Below are positions 34,589 through 45,897 of a stretch of 64,000 bases of DNA, piece after piece. Below the pieces are notes generated by a model. The model did no database searches and had not been told where the DNA came from. It was given only the letters and a program-made list of their open reading frames with translations. This DNA is from Welwitschia mirabilis (Eukaryota; Gnetophyta; Gnetopsida; Welwitschiales). Location: positions 167,000,864 through 167,064,863 of the forward strand of contig JBOZIK010000001.1 of assembly GCA_051453625.1 (NCBI GenBank), read 5' to 3'. The position numbers and the translations under genes are program-made. Every line of letters starts with the position of its first letter. Positions within the stretch are counted from its first letter, which is position 1.

Positions 34589-35330
34589 TTAAGAATTCGT
34601 TCTCCTCATCTTCTAATTCTTATCCTTCATCTTCAAACCATCAAACCACTTTGTTTAACTCATTGGAGGATACCCTCAAAAAGTTCATGAAAAATGCAAA
34701 TGCAAATAAATCAAAGACAAGAACAAACAAATCAAAGATTAGAACAAACAAATCAAAGCCTGAACAAAGCATAAATCAACTCCAATAAATCACCATGCAC
34801 ATTCTTTCATTAATAAACCATAGAGAAACAGGAAAACTTCCTATGAGTGCCAGTCAAACCTAAAAGAAGTTAGATTTATAAAAGGGATAGAACACTTAGA
34901 AGAAATTAAGTCTATCCACCTTAGAAATGGAAAAGAGCTAGAAAATACATCCATACAAAATAAGCCTAAGGACAAACAAAACTACATAGAAAATTAGGAA
35001 AAGGATAAGAGTGAAAACCCATTACCTATGTAGAAAGAACCATTACTTTTTCCAAATATCTTAGCAAGGACAACATAATGGAAAAGTAATTAGAAGCCCT
35101 AGAAATTTTTAAAGAAGTTAATATAAATATTCCCCTTCTAAAAGCCATCAAATAGGTCCCCTCCTATGCTAAATTCTTTAAGAACTCATGAACAATAAAG
35201 AGGTGACTGAACATTAAATCTAGAGCCTTTTTAGCTCAACAAACGAGTGTAATTATCCAAAACTAATTTTCTCTAAAGTACAAAGACTCTGGGTGTTCCA
35301 CAATTACCATTACCATAGGTAATAAAACAC
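34589..35330 (+). pseudogene. Gypsy-1 gag-protease spacer
   Basis: Collinear with 48,990-49,690 of gypsy-2. A Lys/Asn/Gln-rich low-complexity segment ('aaacaaatcaaag' recurs at 34,722 and 34,745) is followed by a stretch matching the Athila region 'PFP.RL......QF..FL......I..PF.EAL..MP.YAKF.K'. In gypsy-1 the last part reads YAKFFKNS near 35,166. Stops occur throughout. Confidence 0.55.
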
Positions 35331-35815
35331 TCAATCAAGCCTTGTTAGGTTTAGGAGCTAGTGTAAACTTAGTTTCTTATACAATCTATAAGGAGTTAAG
35401 TTAAGAAGGACTTAAAAACATGAAAGTCCAACTTTAATTAGTGGACTACTTTATTAAAACACCATTAAGAGTAATCAAGGATGTTATAGTTAAAGTGGAT
35501 AGTTGCTACTTCATAGTAGATTTTATTATTTTGAACATAGAGAATTCATCAAACCAAATAGTGCCTATCATATTAGGAAGACCATTCTTAGCAACCTTAA
35601 ATGCCTTAATCAATTATAGGAATGGATTAATGAAAATTTCATTTGGCAATATGACTATAAAGTTAAACATTTTTAATGCTCTGAAGTTTCCATTGGATGA
35701 TGAAGGGATAAAGTATGTAGATAGGATAGAAATCCTTATTGAGGATCAGGAATCTACTTCTCCTAAAAATGATGAAATAGAGTTCTCTCTAGAAATGTGC
35801 CATAGCCTAAAATGA
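35331..35815 (+). pseudogene. Gypsy-1 protease remnant
   Basis: The frame begins ALLGLGASVNLVSYTIYKEL (35,341-35,400), the retropepsin active-site block, where the catalytic Asp of 'LLDLGAS' is Gly. After two stops comes a 124-codon open stretch (35,441-35,815) with VIKDVIVKVDSCYFIVDFII and VPIILGRPFLATLNALINYR, diagnostic of Athila/Tat-type protease. The equivalent in gypsy-2 is at 49,690-50,292. With the Asp lost, the enzyme could not cleave the polyprotein even if the stops were absent. Confidence 0.85.
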
Positions 35816-36540
35816 AGTTGACTTAAAACTCAAACCCTTGCCTGATGATCTGAAATATGTTTGTTAGGGGATAACTCCACCTTCTTGGAAGTTATAAAAT
35901 CTTTCTTGATCCCATCTAAAGAAGGTCAATTTTTTAGACTATTAAGGAAGAACAAATAGGCAATAGAATGGATCCTCTCTGACACTAGAGGTATTAACCC
36001 AAGTATCTACATGCACTACATCTATTTAGAAGAAAATGTCAAACCATTCATTGAAGCACAATGAAAGATAAATCCAACTATAACGGAAGTAGTTAAGAAT
36101 GAGATAATTAAACTTATCAATAACGGGATTATCTATTCTATTTTAGATAGTAAGTGAGTAAGTTCAACTCATACCATAGCAAATAAATCAAGAATTACCC
36201 TTGTCCTTAATGAGAAGAATATGCTTATGCCTACCAAATCTATTATAAAATGGAGGATTTATATTGATTATAGAAAATTAAATGCTAGGTCTAGAAAGTA
36301 TTGTTATCCTCTTCCTTTCCTAGATTAAATTTTAGAACAACTTGCAGGGCATCCTTTTTGCTATTTCTTGGATGATACTCAGATTATAATTAGATAGAAA
36401 TTACTCCCAAGATAAGATTAGCGTCACTTGTCCTGATGGAATGTCCACTTACAAATAAATGCCACTTGGCCTATGTAATGAACCTACCACTTTCCAACAT
36501 TGCATGTTCAAATTCTTCTTTGATTTTCAATAAATAATGA
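35816..36540 (+). pseudogene. Gypsy-1 reverse transcriptase remnant, N-terminal half only
   Basis: Readable pieces are NEIIKLINNGIIYSILDSK (about 36,100-36,156), a stretch containing IYIDYRKLNARSRKYCYPLP (about 36,250-36,310) and LAGHPFCYFLDD (about 36,340-36,375). They match the gypsy fingers and first palm block ('E..KLL..GIIYPI.DS.WVSP', 'R.CIDYRKLN..T.KDHFPLP', 'LAG...Y.FLDGYSGY'). The second catalytic block (Y/FMDD), thumb and RNase H are missing: just after 36,540 the sequence changes to integrase. Confidence 0.8.
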
Positions 36541-37180
36541 ATGTATTGGCCTATGTAATGCACCTATCCATTATGATGTATTAACTTTTAAGCCCCTTAT
36601 CCATTGTTAAATGGGCATGAAGACATCCTTGTTTGTGTTGATTATTTAACTCAATGGGTTGAAGCATGTGCTTGTTGAGCAAATGATGTTAGGACAATAG
36701 TTAGATTCTTTTAAAAATAACTCTTTTTAGTTATCCATGTGTTTTAATTAGCAATGGAGGGATACATTTTTGCAAAAAATATTCAACAACCTTCTCACTA
36801 GATACGGGGTTATGCATAAAACCGCAACACCTTACCACCTACCAACAAATGGTCAATTTGAGGTTATGAATACGGAACTTAAGAAAATTTTTTAAAAGTA
36901 ATAAACTCAACATGTAAAGCCTAGTTTTTCAGGGTTAACAATGTCTTGTGCGCATATTGCATCGCTTACAAAATGCCTTTAAGGATGTTACCTTTTCACT
37001 TAGTCTATAGTAAAGCAAGTCATTTACCTATGGAACTTGAGCATAGGGCTTACTAGGCGATCAAGAATATGAACTTAGACTTAGAGGTTGCAAAGTAAAA
37101 TAGGGTCATGCAACTCACTGAACTAGATAAAATTAGAAATAATGCCTATGAAAACATAAAAATAAATAAGGAGAGGAAAA
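36541..37180 (+). pseudogene. Gypsy-1 integrase remnant
   Basis: The plus strand reads DYLTQWVEACAC (about 36,640-36,676), then LLTRYGVMHKTATPYHLPTN (about 36,793-36,852) and GQFEVMNTELKKIF, matching 'DY.SKWVEA', 'YGV.H..ATPYHPQT.GQ.E..NRE.K.IL'. The C-terminal part MPLRMLPFHLVYSKASHLPM, then ELEHRAY, MNLDLEVAK, MQLTELDKIRNNAYENIKIN (about 36,970-37,160) is the Athila-type 'LVYGKACHLPVELEHKA.WA' block. The zinc-binding N-terminus is deleted. The reading ends near 37,180, where unrelated sequence begins. Confidence 0.85.
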
Positions 37181-37189
37181 TGGGTGGAA

Positions 37190-39534
37190 GAAGAAAGGGC
37201 GGGCACTACTCACAGTGCAATCAAAGACGAAGGCTATAGAAATATTCATTTAGGAAGAAAATTATCTAATTGAAGGGGGAAGGCGTTAGCGATAATGCAC
37301 TGTCAATTCAGCATTCAGTATGGTCCGAGTGTAGTTAAGCAGGAAATAGATGCACATCTGTGGTTCTAGTTAATGTTTGACTAATAAAATATAAGTTACT
37401 GAAGTTCTTCTCTTGAACATTTTGGGCATTTTTATGTTCCATTAGAAATAAAAATAATTATAAAAGAAAAGTTCCTTGCAAATTAAACTATCTGTAATAA
37501 TTTCTTGACTCACAATGAAAAAGGTATATTTTCTATGATAACTTGCAAATAAGGAAAAAATTGTTTAGACAAGTACAATGCTTATTCCTCAGAATTACAA
37601 ATTCATCACTTAAAAGCTTAAATGCATAGATCTTTCGTATGCGAAGTCACAAAGGATGCACCTCATATTAACTCTTCAATAATTACAAAGATGTCATATA
37701 AAGCTCAATAATACATAAATGTTTTGTAGAAATGTAAAATCATGTAGAAGACACCTAGCATTAATTGTTTTTCACCTCGTTCCTTGAGACATTTCCTACA
37801 CAAGCAAGCATGGCATGAGAACTATAACGTTCATAGATCCTAGTATGATCCATGACAAGGTATGGAATGGTAAAGGGTTCACAAGTAAAAAAGGGATAAC
37901 AAGAATAAGCTAGAAACGACCTAGGCTCCACTTAGAATTTATTTTGTTTACTATTACTCCATAATAGATTTTCAATAATCTAGTTGCACACGATCCAAGA
38001 GGGATAAATGGTAAATTGGTCACATTTTTCTTATTCATCCTAAAAGTTCAGTTCCATGGCCTCGGGACTCCCTTTAGAAAGTATCAGTCCCTGAAGTCCA
38101 AACAACCAATTATCTTAGCCAATTTTAATTTTTTATTTAAAAATCATCAATCAAGGTCGATAACCAAATAAGTTAAGTTAACAGCTCATCACAAGACTTA
38201 GATAAGATGGAAAGGGTTACGATGTAAAGTACCTAAGACAACACTAACATGTGGTATATGTAGTCTAAATGCAAACTTCATTGATATGTAGAAACAACCT
38301 TACAAGCATTACACAAATATTGAAATCATTCATAAATAAAAGCTATTCCAGATGTAAGAGATAAAGATCATGTAAGAAAATAAATGAAAAACCAAAAACC
38401 ATACAAGAATAAAATGAAAGACCATAAAACCATNNNNNNNNNNNNNNNNNNNNNNNNNNNNNNNNNNNNNNNNNNNNNNNNNNNNNNNNNNNNNNNNNNN
38501 NNNNNNNNNNNNNNNNNNNNNNNNNNNNNNNNNNNNNNNNNNNNNNNNNNNNNNNNNNNNNNNNNNNNNNNNNNNNNNNNNNNNNNNNNNNNNNNNNNNN
38601 NNNNNNNNNNNNNNNNNNNNNNNNNNNNNNNNNNNNNNNNNNNNNNNNNNNNNNNNNNNNNNNNNNNNNNNNNNNNNNNNNNNNNNNNNNNNNNNNNNNN
38701 NNNNNNNNNNNNNNNNNNNNNNNNNNNNNNNNNNNNNNNNNNNNNNNNNNNNNNNNNNNNNNNNNNNNNNNNNNNNNNNNNNNNNNNNNNNNNNNNNNNN
38801 NNNNNNNNNNNNNNNNNNNNNNNNNNNNNNNNNNNNNNNNNNNNNNNNNNNNNNNNNNNNNNNNNNNNNNNNNNNNNNNNNNNNNNNNNNNNNNNNNNNN
38901 NNNNNNNNNNNNNNNNNNNNNNNNNNNNNNNNNNNNNNNNNNNNNNNNNNNNNNNNNNNNNNNNNNNNNNNNNNNNNNNNNNNNNNNNNNNNNNNNNNNN
39001 NNNNNNNNNNNNNNNNNNNNNNNNNNNNNNNNNNNNNNNNNNNNNNNNNNNNNNNNNNNNNNNNNNNNNNNNNNNNNNNNNNNNNNNNNNNNNNNNNNNN
39101 NNNNNNNNNNNNNNNNNNNNNNNNNNNNNNNNNNNNNNNNNNNNNNNNNNNNNNNNNNNNNNNNNNNNNNNNNNNNNNNNNNNNNNNNNNNNNNNNNNNN
39201 NNNNNNNNNNNNNNNNNNNNNNNNNNNNNNNNNNNNNNNNNNNNNNNNNNTAATAAGTAATTTCCAAAAACCACATATAAACTATTTTTCAGTTTAAATA
39301 GATAATAGTGCAATAGTTAAAATAATTGAACCACTAAAAAATCATAATTAAATCACTAAGAATTTTCAAGAAGTGAAATATTATGACTACTACAAAACTT
39401 AAGGAATTATTGCATAAAATTTTCACAATAAAAATTACGCCACTAGAAATCAAAAAATAAACACATGCAATAATTAAACTAGCCTAAAGCTTTATAACAT
39501 TAAGAATTATTTAGTAAAAGTCTGGATGTGACAT
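37190..39534 (-). repeat. Probable 3' LTR of the chromovirus fragment
   Basis: Begins on the minus strand with TGTCACATCC at 39,534, directly after the polypurine tract. No protein motif was seen within it. The lower end is uncertain because the opposite LTR is not in the window. Less AT-extreme patches such as 'cctcgggactccctttaga' near 38,060 distinguish it from neighbouring sequence. Confidence 0.45.
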
Positions 39535-39549
39535 TCTCCATCCCTTAAG

Positions 39550-40790
39550 AGGTTTCCTCCAAGAAACTTATTAGTAGTTCATATTTCCACTACAATATGT
39601 CCTTCTCAGTTTTCCATTTTGCCTCATCTCCTATTTGACTTAACCATTTAACCTTATATAATTAATTTTCTTCCCTTAAAGGGTTATTTCCTTTTGATTT
39701 AGTAGCTTTACTAATTGAGTTTCTATAATGCAATCGAGAAGGCTAGTTACTTCTTGAAGTGGAATAAGCTTGGTTTCATTGGAAATACATTTCTTCAATA
39801 ATAATACATGAAAGACATTATGTAGCATGGACAATTTAGATGGTAGAGCTAATTCACATGCATGGATCCAATTCTTCTAGAGATCTAGTATTGTCCTATA
39901 AATCTTGGAGCCAATTTATCTTTCTTACCAAATTTGAAAAACTCCCTTAAATCAAGAACACTTGAGAAATACATGATCCCCTTCCTAGAATTTTACATTT
40001 CTGTTGTATTGATTTGCAGATTATGTTTCTTTATATTTAAACNNNNNNNNNNNNNNNNNNNNNNNNNNNNNNNNNNNNNNNNNNNNNNNNNNNNNNNNNN
40101 NTCTTAGTACCCTCTTATTTATTGCATCAAACCAAGAAACTTAAGTTCTACATATTCTTTTATACAAAGCTTTAAGCGTTGCACATCTGATTAACTCTTA
40201 ATAACTATTATTATAAGTAAATTCCACAATAAGCAAATGATCTGACCAAGATCCTCCAAAATCCAATATAACCAATCTTAACAAATCTTCTAATATCTAA
40301 TTAGGTCTTTCTATTTGTCCATCAGTCTAAGGATGAAAGGCAAAAATGTGTGCTCTTAATCAGAAGATCTACTATAACCAAGATGAAATCATATCCTTCC
40401 TTGGTTTTAGACAAACTTGTGATAAAATCCTTGCCCACCATTTCCCATTTCCATTTTAAAACATTATGAGGATAGAAAAGTCTTGCAAAATATTTATGTT
40501 CAACCTTAAGTAATTAATAAGTCATGCATTTGGCTATGTAGTCTGCAATTTCTGACTTCATTCCTAACCACCAATAGTACTGCTTAATATTCTTATACAT
40601 CTTATTAACTCCTGGATGAATAGCATATTTAGTTGCATGAAACTCTTTAAGGATTATATGTTTGATTCTTGCCACATAAAGTATCATAATCTTCTCTGAG
40701 TAGCATACTAACTGATCTTTTAAAATTGTAAATCCTTCCATTTTAATTTTTCTAGCTCTTTTGCAAAGGGGACAATTCTATAAATCTTCT
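39550..40790 (-). pseudogene. Chromovirus integrase remnant
   Basis: The zinc-binding domain is open at 40,741-40,514: ILYVARIKHIILKEFHATKY, then IHPGVNKMYKNIKQYYWWLG and CMTY (His-His-Cys, with the last Cys now Tyr). The core follows with FHP, stop, TDGQIERPN (about 40,338-40,300), ILEDLLRLVILDFGGSW and HLLIVEFTYNNSY, the chromovirus block 'FHPQTDGQSER....LED.LR......G.W...L...EFAYNNSYH'. The C-terminal part includes GDHVFLKCS and KIYRTILDL (about 39,970-39,860), corresponding to 'GD.V.L...P..G...RFG...KL.PR.IGP'. A 59-N gap (40,043-40,101) and several stops interrupt it. Confidence 0.85.
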
Positions 40791-40877
40791 CCAAATAGCA
40801 TGCTATAAGAAGATGAATAAAACAAAATAATATATCTCTTCTCAAAAAGTACATAATATTAATCACTCAGATGGGTT

Positions 40878-41005
40878 TAGTTAACTACATTAAGGCTATG
40901 AATGTCTACTAGTAATGTAGTTCAAATAATCTAATTGTGACATGTTCAACTACATCAGGGCTATAAATGTTCACTAATAATGCAGCACTAATTTTTGCGT
41001 AATAC
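40878..41005. repeat. Two ~70-bp tandem units with a small inverted repeat
   Basis: 'aactacattaaggctatgaa' near 40,892 and 'aactacatcagggctataaa' near 40,951 begin two similar units. In the first, AACTACATT and AATGTAGTT are exact inverse complements about 25 bp apart and could form a short hairpin. The sequence is at the junction between the chromovirus fragment and the gypsy-1 3' region. Confidence 0.5.
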
Positions 41006-41789
41006 AACATGCTTACTCTATTAATAAAAAATGTTGTAAGATTGAATGCTTAATATAGTTTAAAGGCATAATGTTAAAGACATATGTGAAGGTAGAGACG
41101 AAACAATCAAGGAACAAAAAGGTGGAAATTAGAGGCTTAGGTGAATCATTATCTCTTAACTTAGGATTTGCATTGATTTCTTACATTCTTATATGTTACT
41201 TGGTTAAAACTTAGCTTGGTTAATAGCGCGGTCCACTAAAATTACAAAAATATATAAAGTACTGATAAATTAGGATAGTTTGTTCACTTATTCGTTAGTT
41301 TTCAGATTCACTCCATTTATGCATTTTCTATCTCATTTGTCTCATATCACTTCACTACATTCCACTTCATATCATTTTCGTGAGAAATAACTCATAAGGC
41401 ATTAACTACTTTTACAAATAGTTTTTTCACTTAACACATGTTTGGTTGTAAATAGCTTATCTTTCTCCTTAACTTAATTTGCATGGCTTTTAATAAAAGA
41501 ACTCTTTGTGAGCTGTCTACATCTATGTTCTCAAATAACTTAATGTTTTCACCATAAACTTTAAGGACAAAGTCAAGTCTTGATTAGGATGTATGGCATC
41601 TTGATTTTTACTCAATTTTCACTAAATTTTTTGCTTCGGTGTCTTAATCATATAAAACGCATTATAAAATTTTTCAAGTTATATTATTCACACATTTAAA
41701 GTACTTTTTACATAGATAATTTTTCCATGTTTATCCATTTTATTATTAATTTTTTACTAAGGCACTAGTAAAAGACTAGTTAGGAAGTA
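41006..41789 (+). other. Gypsy-1 3' internal (untranslated) region
   Basis: From about 41,290 on, it is homologous to 54,956-55,137 joined to 61,322-61,625 in gypsy-2, which in that element are separated by LINE-3. Landmarks include 'actcataaggcattaac', 'tagttttttcactta', 'ctttgtga' and 'caccataaactttaggg'-like sequence. It runs directly into the 3' LTR at 41,790. It serves as the empty-site reference for LINE-3. Confidence 0.7.
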
Positions 41790-43133
41790 TGTTAACATGT
41801 AAAAATTAACATTTGTATCAAGTGTTTTAGGCTAATTTACTGTAAATAAAGACATTAATTTAATTATTTTAATTATAAAATATGTCTTATATTATTTTTA
41901 ACATGAAATTTAATATTATGTTTTTCTTCATAGTAATTGTAGATCTTTAGCCATCTTTGGAATACTAGGTAGAAGATTGATACAACTTTGTACCAAGTAG
42001 CAATGGCGATGGAGACATTAGGTGGTGATACATAGTAGTAGCATTGGAAGACATGTGATAGAGGTATGTGAAGCTGGGACTTAAAACATGTGGCAATTGC
42101 ACTAGTTACATGTGGCAATTACACTAGTTGGTAGAGGAATCTGGCCATAAAGGATGTGTGTTAAACTCATTATGAGGAAGATTCCACCTACTACATGATG
42201 ATATCCACCAAATACTATAAGATAATCTCAACCAAATGTTAGGTGAAGAATATTTTACCTAATGCTAGGGGATAAAATCTTATCTACCTAATGCTATAAG
42301 ATAAACTCCACCAAATGCTACAAGATAGAATGTTATCTACCTAATGCTAAATGATGAAGATTCTACCTAACGTATAAGCCAAGAGCTTGTAATTACTTCT
42401 CATCCCATCTTTTCCTATAAAAGGGCCTTGAACCTTTATTATATTCGTCTTTGCCTTAGAAAATTTATAGCACTTTGAAGCATCTAATTATGATGGATTT
42501 CTAGGTGACTCTTTAGGGGAGTGAGCTAGTTCTTGATGATTGTTAGAGAAGTTCTTCTTCTTTCTTCTTAGTTTACTATAATATTATTCTTATTTTGCAA
42601 TATAAAAGTTGTTTTCTTTGATTTTAATTCATGAGTAATATTATAATTGGAATGCTTAGGTAACTTCTTCAATTACTAAGTTAGTTTTATTTGTATGAAT
42701 CACTTTTTTTACTTAGTCCTTTAATTTCATAGGTCTTGAGTACTTTAGGAGTCCTTACTTTCTATTATTATTTCAAAGTTAAATTATTAAGTGATTTCAT
42801 CAATTATCATATGGAGGATGAGATTATATCTCATGACTTAAGACAAATGCACTTGATAGTTTGAAGTATTTTAAAGAAAAGATAATCAGATAACATTGGA
42901 GTGAAAAAGTACTTAAGGATGAACCAATAATACTTTAGAGCTAGTTTGCTTCCTTTATCTCTAAGATAAATTTCAACACTAAAAATCACTTCATCTCTTT
43001 TCTTTCTTCTTTGTAACCTGCTTTATAGTTAAAGTATTATAAAATTGAGTCAATACCTAATGTTATCACTGAGGAAGAATGACAGTTAAGTGAAAACTTA
43101 GCTTAAATCTAAGACATTATACTATACTAATTA
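41790..43133 (+). repeat. 3' LTR of gypsy-1
   Basis: 1,344 bp, beginning TGTTAACATG and ending at 43,133, followed by the target copy AGCAA. It is 91 bp longer than the 5' LTR, mainly because of extra units in the 'caccaaatgcta...ctaatgcta' repeat region (about 42,181-42,375). TATAAAAGG is at 42,416-42,424. Confidence 0.85.
42416..42424 (+). promoter_or_regulatory. Putative TATA box in gypsy-1 3' LTR
   Basis: TATAAAAGG at the same relative place as in the other LTRs of this family. Confidence 0.5.
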
Positions 43134-43138
43134 AGCAA

Positions 43139-44649
43139 TTGGTATTAGTACTCAAGGGAGAGCAAGATAAAGCATAGGATGGAGTGGCACTAGATTTATA
43201 ATAGGTTAACATCAGTGAAAATAGCATGAATATGTAACAGAGAGAGCCCAATAGGCAAGAGTGAAAAGATCCTAGCACGTGAGATTAGCACATAGGCAAT
43301 GGATCATAGAAGAATTAACATAAGGAATCACAGCAAATGTGAGTAAAAAGCAATGATACTACAGGCTGAACAAGAAGGGTAACAATAGTGTAGATCAATA
43401 AGTGTACAAATCACAAGCATGGAGTTTGAATATAATATACAGACAATGATACTAGAAGCTGAGTAAGAAATGACAAATATTTACATAGAATAGTGGATAG
43501 CACAGTAGAGAACTAGAGCATGGTTGTAAGTATTAATAGCACAAGAAACATGAATCAATAGCATAAAGTACATGAGAAGCATAATAAGGGAGGGATGATG
43601 GCTAGTGGAGAAACAACGAAAGTGANNNNNNNNNNNNNNNNNNNNNNNNNNNNNNNNNNNNNNNNNNNNNNNNNNNNNNNNNNNNNNNNNNNNNNNNNNN
43701 NNNNNNNNNNNNNNNNNNNNNNNNNNNNNNNNNNNNNNNNNNNNNNNNNNNNNNNNNNNNNNNNNNNNNNNNNNNNNNNNNNNNNNNNNNNNNNNNNNNN
43801 NNNNNNNNNNNNNNNNNNNNNNNNNNNNNNNNNNNNNNNNNNNNNNNNNNNNNNNNNNNNNNNNNNNNNNNNNNNNNNNNNNNNNNNNNNNNNNNNNNNN
43901 NNNNNNNNNNNNNNNNNNNNNNNNNNNNNNNNNNNNNNNNNNNNNNNNNNNNNNNNNNNNNNNNNNNNNNNNNNNNNNNNNNNNNNNNNNNNNNNNNNNN
44001 NNNNNNNNNNNNNNNNNNNNNNNNNNNNNNNNNNNNNNNNNNNNNNNNNNNNNNNNNNNNNNNNNNNNNNNNNNNNNNNNNNNNNNNNNNNNNNNNNNNN
44101 NNNNNNNNNNNNNNNNNNNNNNNNNNNNNNNNNNNNNNNNNNNNNNNNNNNNNNNNNNNNNNNNNNNNNNNNNNNNNNNNNNNGAATACCTATACAAGCA
44201 ACATGTGGTAGATGTAGGACAGCAGGAGGAGAATATAAACCTTGCAAAAGATGCTCAAGAATTTTTTTTCAAAACAAATATTTTCTTAAAAATGCATTAT
44301 GTTTAATTCTTAAAAAAATATTTAAAGAAAATTTCTTTAAGAAAAAGATATGATAACTTAGAAATACAAATACCTCCTTTAAAGGATGATTTTTAAAAAA
44401 CTTATATTTCTTTTAAAAAGGGAATACATGCCCTTTTAATAGGAGTTTTTCCCCTTGATTTTTTTTGTATTTTCTCTTTAAAAATACTTTAAAAAAAAGA
44501 AATACGAAAAAAATAAAGCTAGAAGAGAGAAAGAGAGGCCAAAAGGAAAGCTCCAGAAGCCCTTAAAAAGGGTCCAAAAAACTAAAAGAGGTCACAAGAA
44601 GCTCTAAAGCTCAAGGATAGCTAAAGAGATCTCCATAAGATCTCCTCAA
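43139..44649. other. Unassigned sequence, with 558-N gap
   Basis: No motif was recognised in 43,139-43,625 (A/G-rich, 'agcatag' and 'aatagcaca'-type words recur). N run 43,626-44,183. After it, 44,184-44,650 is a purine-rich, A-rich stretch without a recognisable product. The long open frames through the N run are artefacts. Confidence 0.5.
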
Positions 44650-45200
44650 AAACTTTGATACCAGATTTTGCCAAAATCTAATTTTATATCTTCAAAAATA
44701 TTCTCTATACTTATGACATTAAAAAGCTTACTTATAAAGGCAAGCATGCTATTAGGGTTTTACTAGGACTTTCATATCTTCCTAGGTGTAGAATCTTGAT
44801 GTGCATATAAACCTTAGCACCTGCTTCCTACTCTTTTCTTCTTTTATTTCCTTTTCCTCTATCATATGAAATTCTTTAGTAGTATCTTCAAAAGAAAATA
44901 AACTTATTCCTATAAGAACATTTCTAGATTTTTCTAAAATTATAATCACTTTAAAGTTTGTATTAGATATTAAGTATGATATGCATAAAAAAATTCAAGA
45001 TATTTTCTTAAGAGTTCCTTCATCAAATAAGTTCTTAATCAAATACCTAGTGGAAGTACCTCAAATACTAAAGTCTTGTATTATAAATTAAATGATTTAA
45101 ATACTTACCATAAATCTAAATTTCAAATAAGAATAAATTTTAGAACTTAACATTATCAAGATTTCATCTTTTAAATCATGTCAATTTTAGTTTTATTTTC
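44650..45200. repeat. Dispersed copia-LTR-like repeat
   Basis: The left part (about 44,660-44,830) is related to 25,490-25,660; the right part (about 44,875-45,175) is related to 14,790-15,110. The same family of sequence therefore occurs next to copia-1, next to copia-2 and here alone, where it may be a solo LTR fragment. Sequence from 45,200 to 45,897 is unassigned. Confidence 0.45.
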
Positions 45201-45897
45201 TTTTTTGTCCTTTATTTCTTTTTATTACTTATAGTTTCAGACTAAGAAGATAGAGTTAAAGTAATGGCCTAGGGATATTAATTCATGTAGACTTGAAAAT
45301 ATTTAATCACTAAGTTTGAAAGAATGATTGCTCTTCGAGCTTACAATTCAAACAACATCATGTGAAAATACTTCTAATACTTAAGAAGGTTCAACAAACT
45401 TATATATTACTTACCAAAAACTTTGTAAAATTTTCAAACATATGGTACATTTAAGTTATTATTTTCCTTAGTGGAATCAATATTTTCCCCTAAATAAGTT
45501 ATGTATATGATGAAGTTAATTTTCCCTAGGTCAAATCTCAAAAATTAAGGTTAGTTCACAATAAGTAAATGATTGCCCAAAGCTTAATTCTAAGTAGAAT
45601 TGGTCACCTTTTAAGTGTGTATATCTTACATCTTCTAGAAGAGATTTAGGTTTAATTTCAAAGGCATACTCTTTATTAAAATAGTATCTATAAATTACCT
45701 TAAGGCTATAACTTTTTTGGGAAGGTAAGTGTCAATTCCTTAGAGGCTTATATAACAAGTGACCCTTAAGGAAAAATAAGGTCTCCTGAATTCTAACCTC
45801 ATTAGAAATTAGATTCACACCTTTTACATCATTAATGAGATTATTTTTCATTATGTTAACTACTTATAATGTTTTATTCATATTCTCAAAATACATT

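Larger units (their letters stand above)
37190..40800 (-). mobile_element. Chromovirus-type gypsy fragment nested in gypsy-1
   Basis: Minus-strand integrase (40,790-~39,550) is followed by a polypurine tract and LTR start: on the minus strand 'aagggatggagaa' (39,547-39,535) runs directly into TGTCACATCC. Sequence from 39,534 down to about 37,190 is then its 3' LTR, interrupted by an 817-N gap (38,434-39,250). Reverse transcriptase, protease, gag and the 5' LTR are missing, so the copy is 5'-truncated. Gypsy-1 sequence ends near 37,180 and its 3' region resumes somewhere in 40,800-41,290. No target duplication was found. Confidence 0.65.
30518..43133 (+). mobile_element. Gypsy-1: Athila/Tat-like element with both LTRs and target duplication
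   Basis: LTR copies at 30,518-31,770 and 41,790-43,133 have the same orientation. The first is followed by a tRNA-Asp-type primer-binding site. The pentamer AGCAA occurs immediately before the left LTR (30,513-30,517) and immediately after the right LTR (43,134-43,138), a 5-bp target duplication typical of gypsy. Between them are a leader with tandem repeats, gag, protease, partial reverse transcriptase and integrase on the plus strand, then a nested chromovirus fragment (minus, ~37,190-~40,800), then the gypsy 3' region. Pol has an internal deletion from reverse transcriptase to integrase. Confidence 0.8.
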
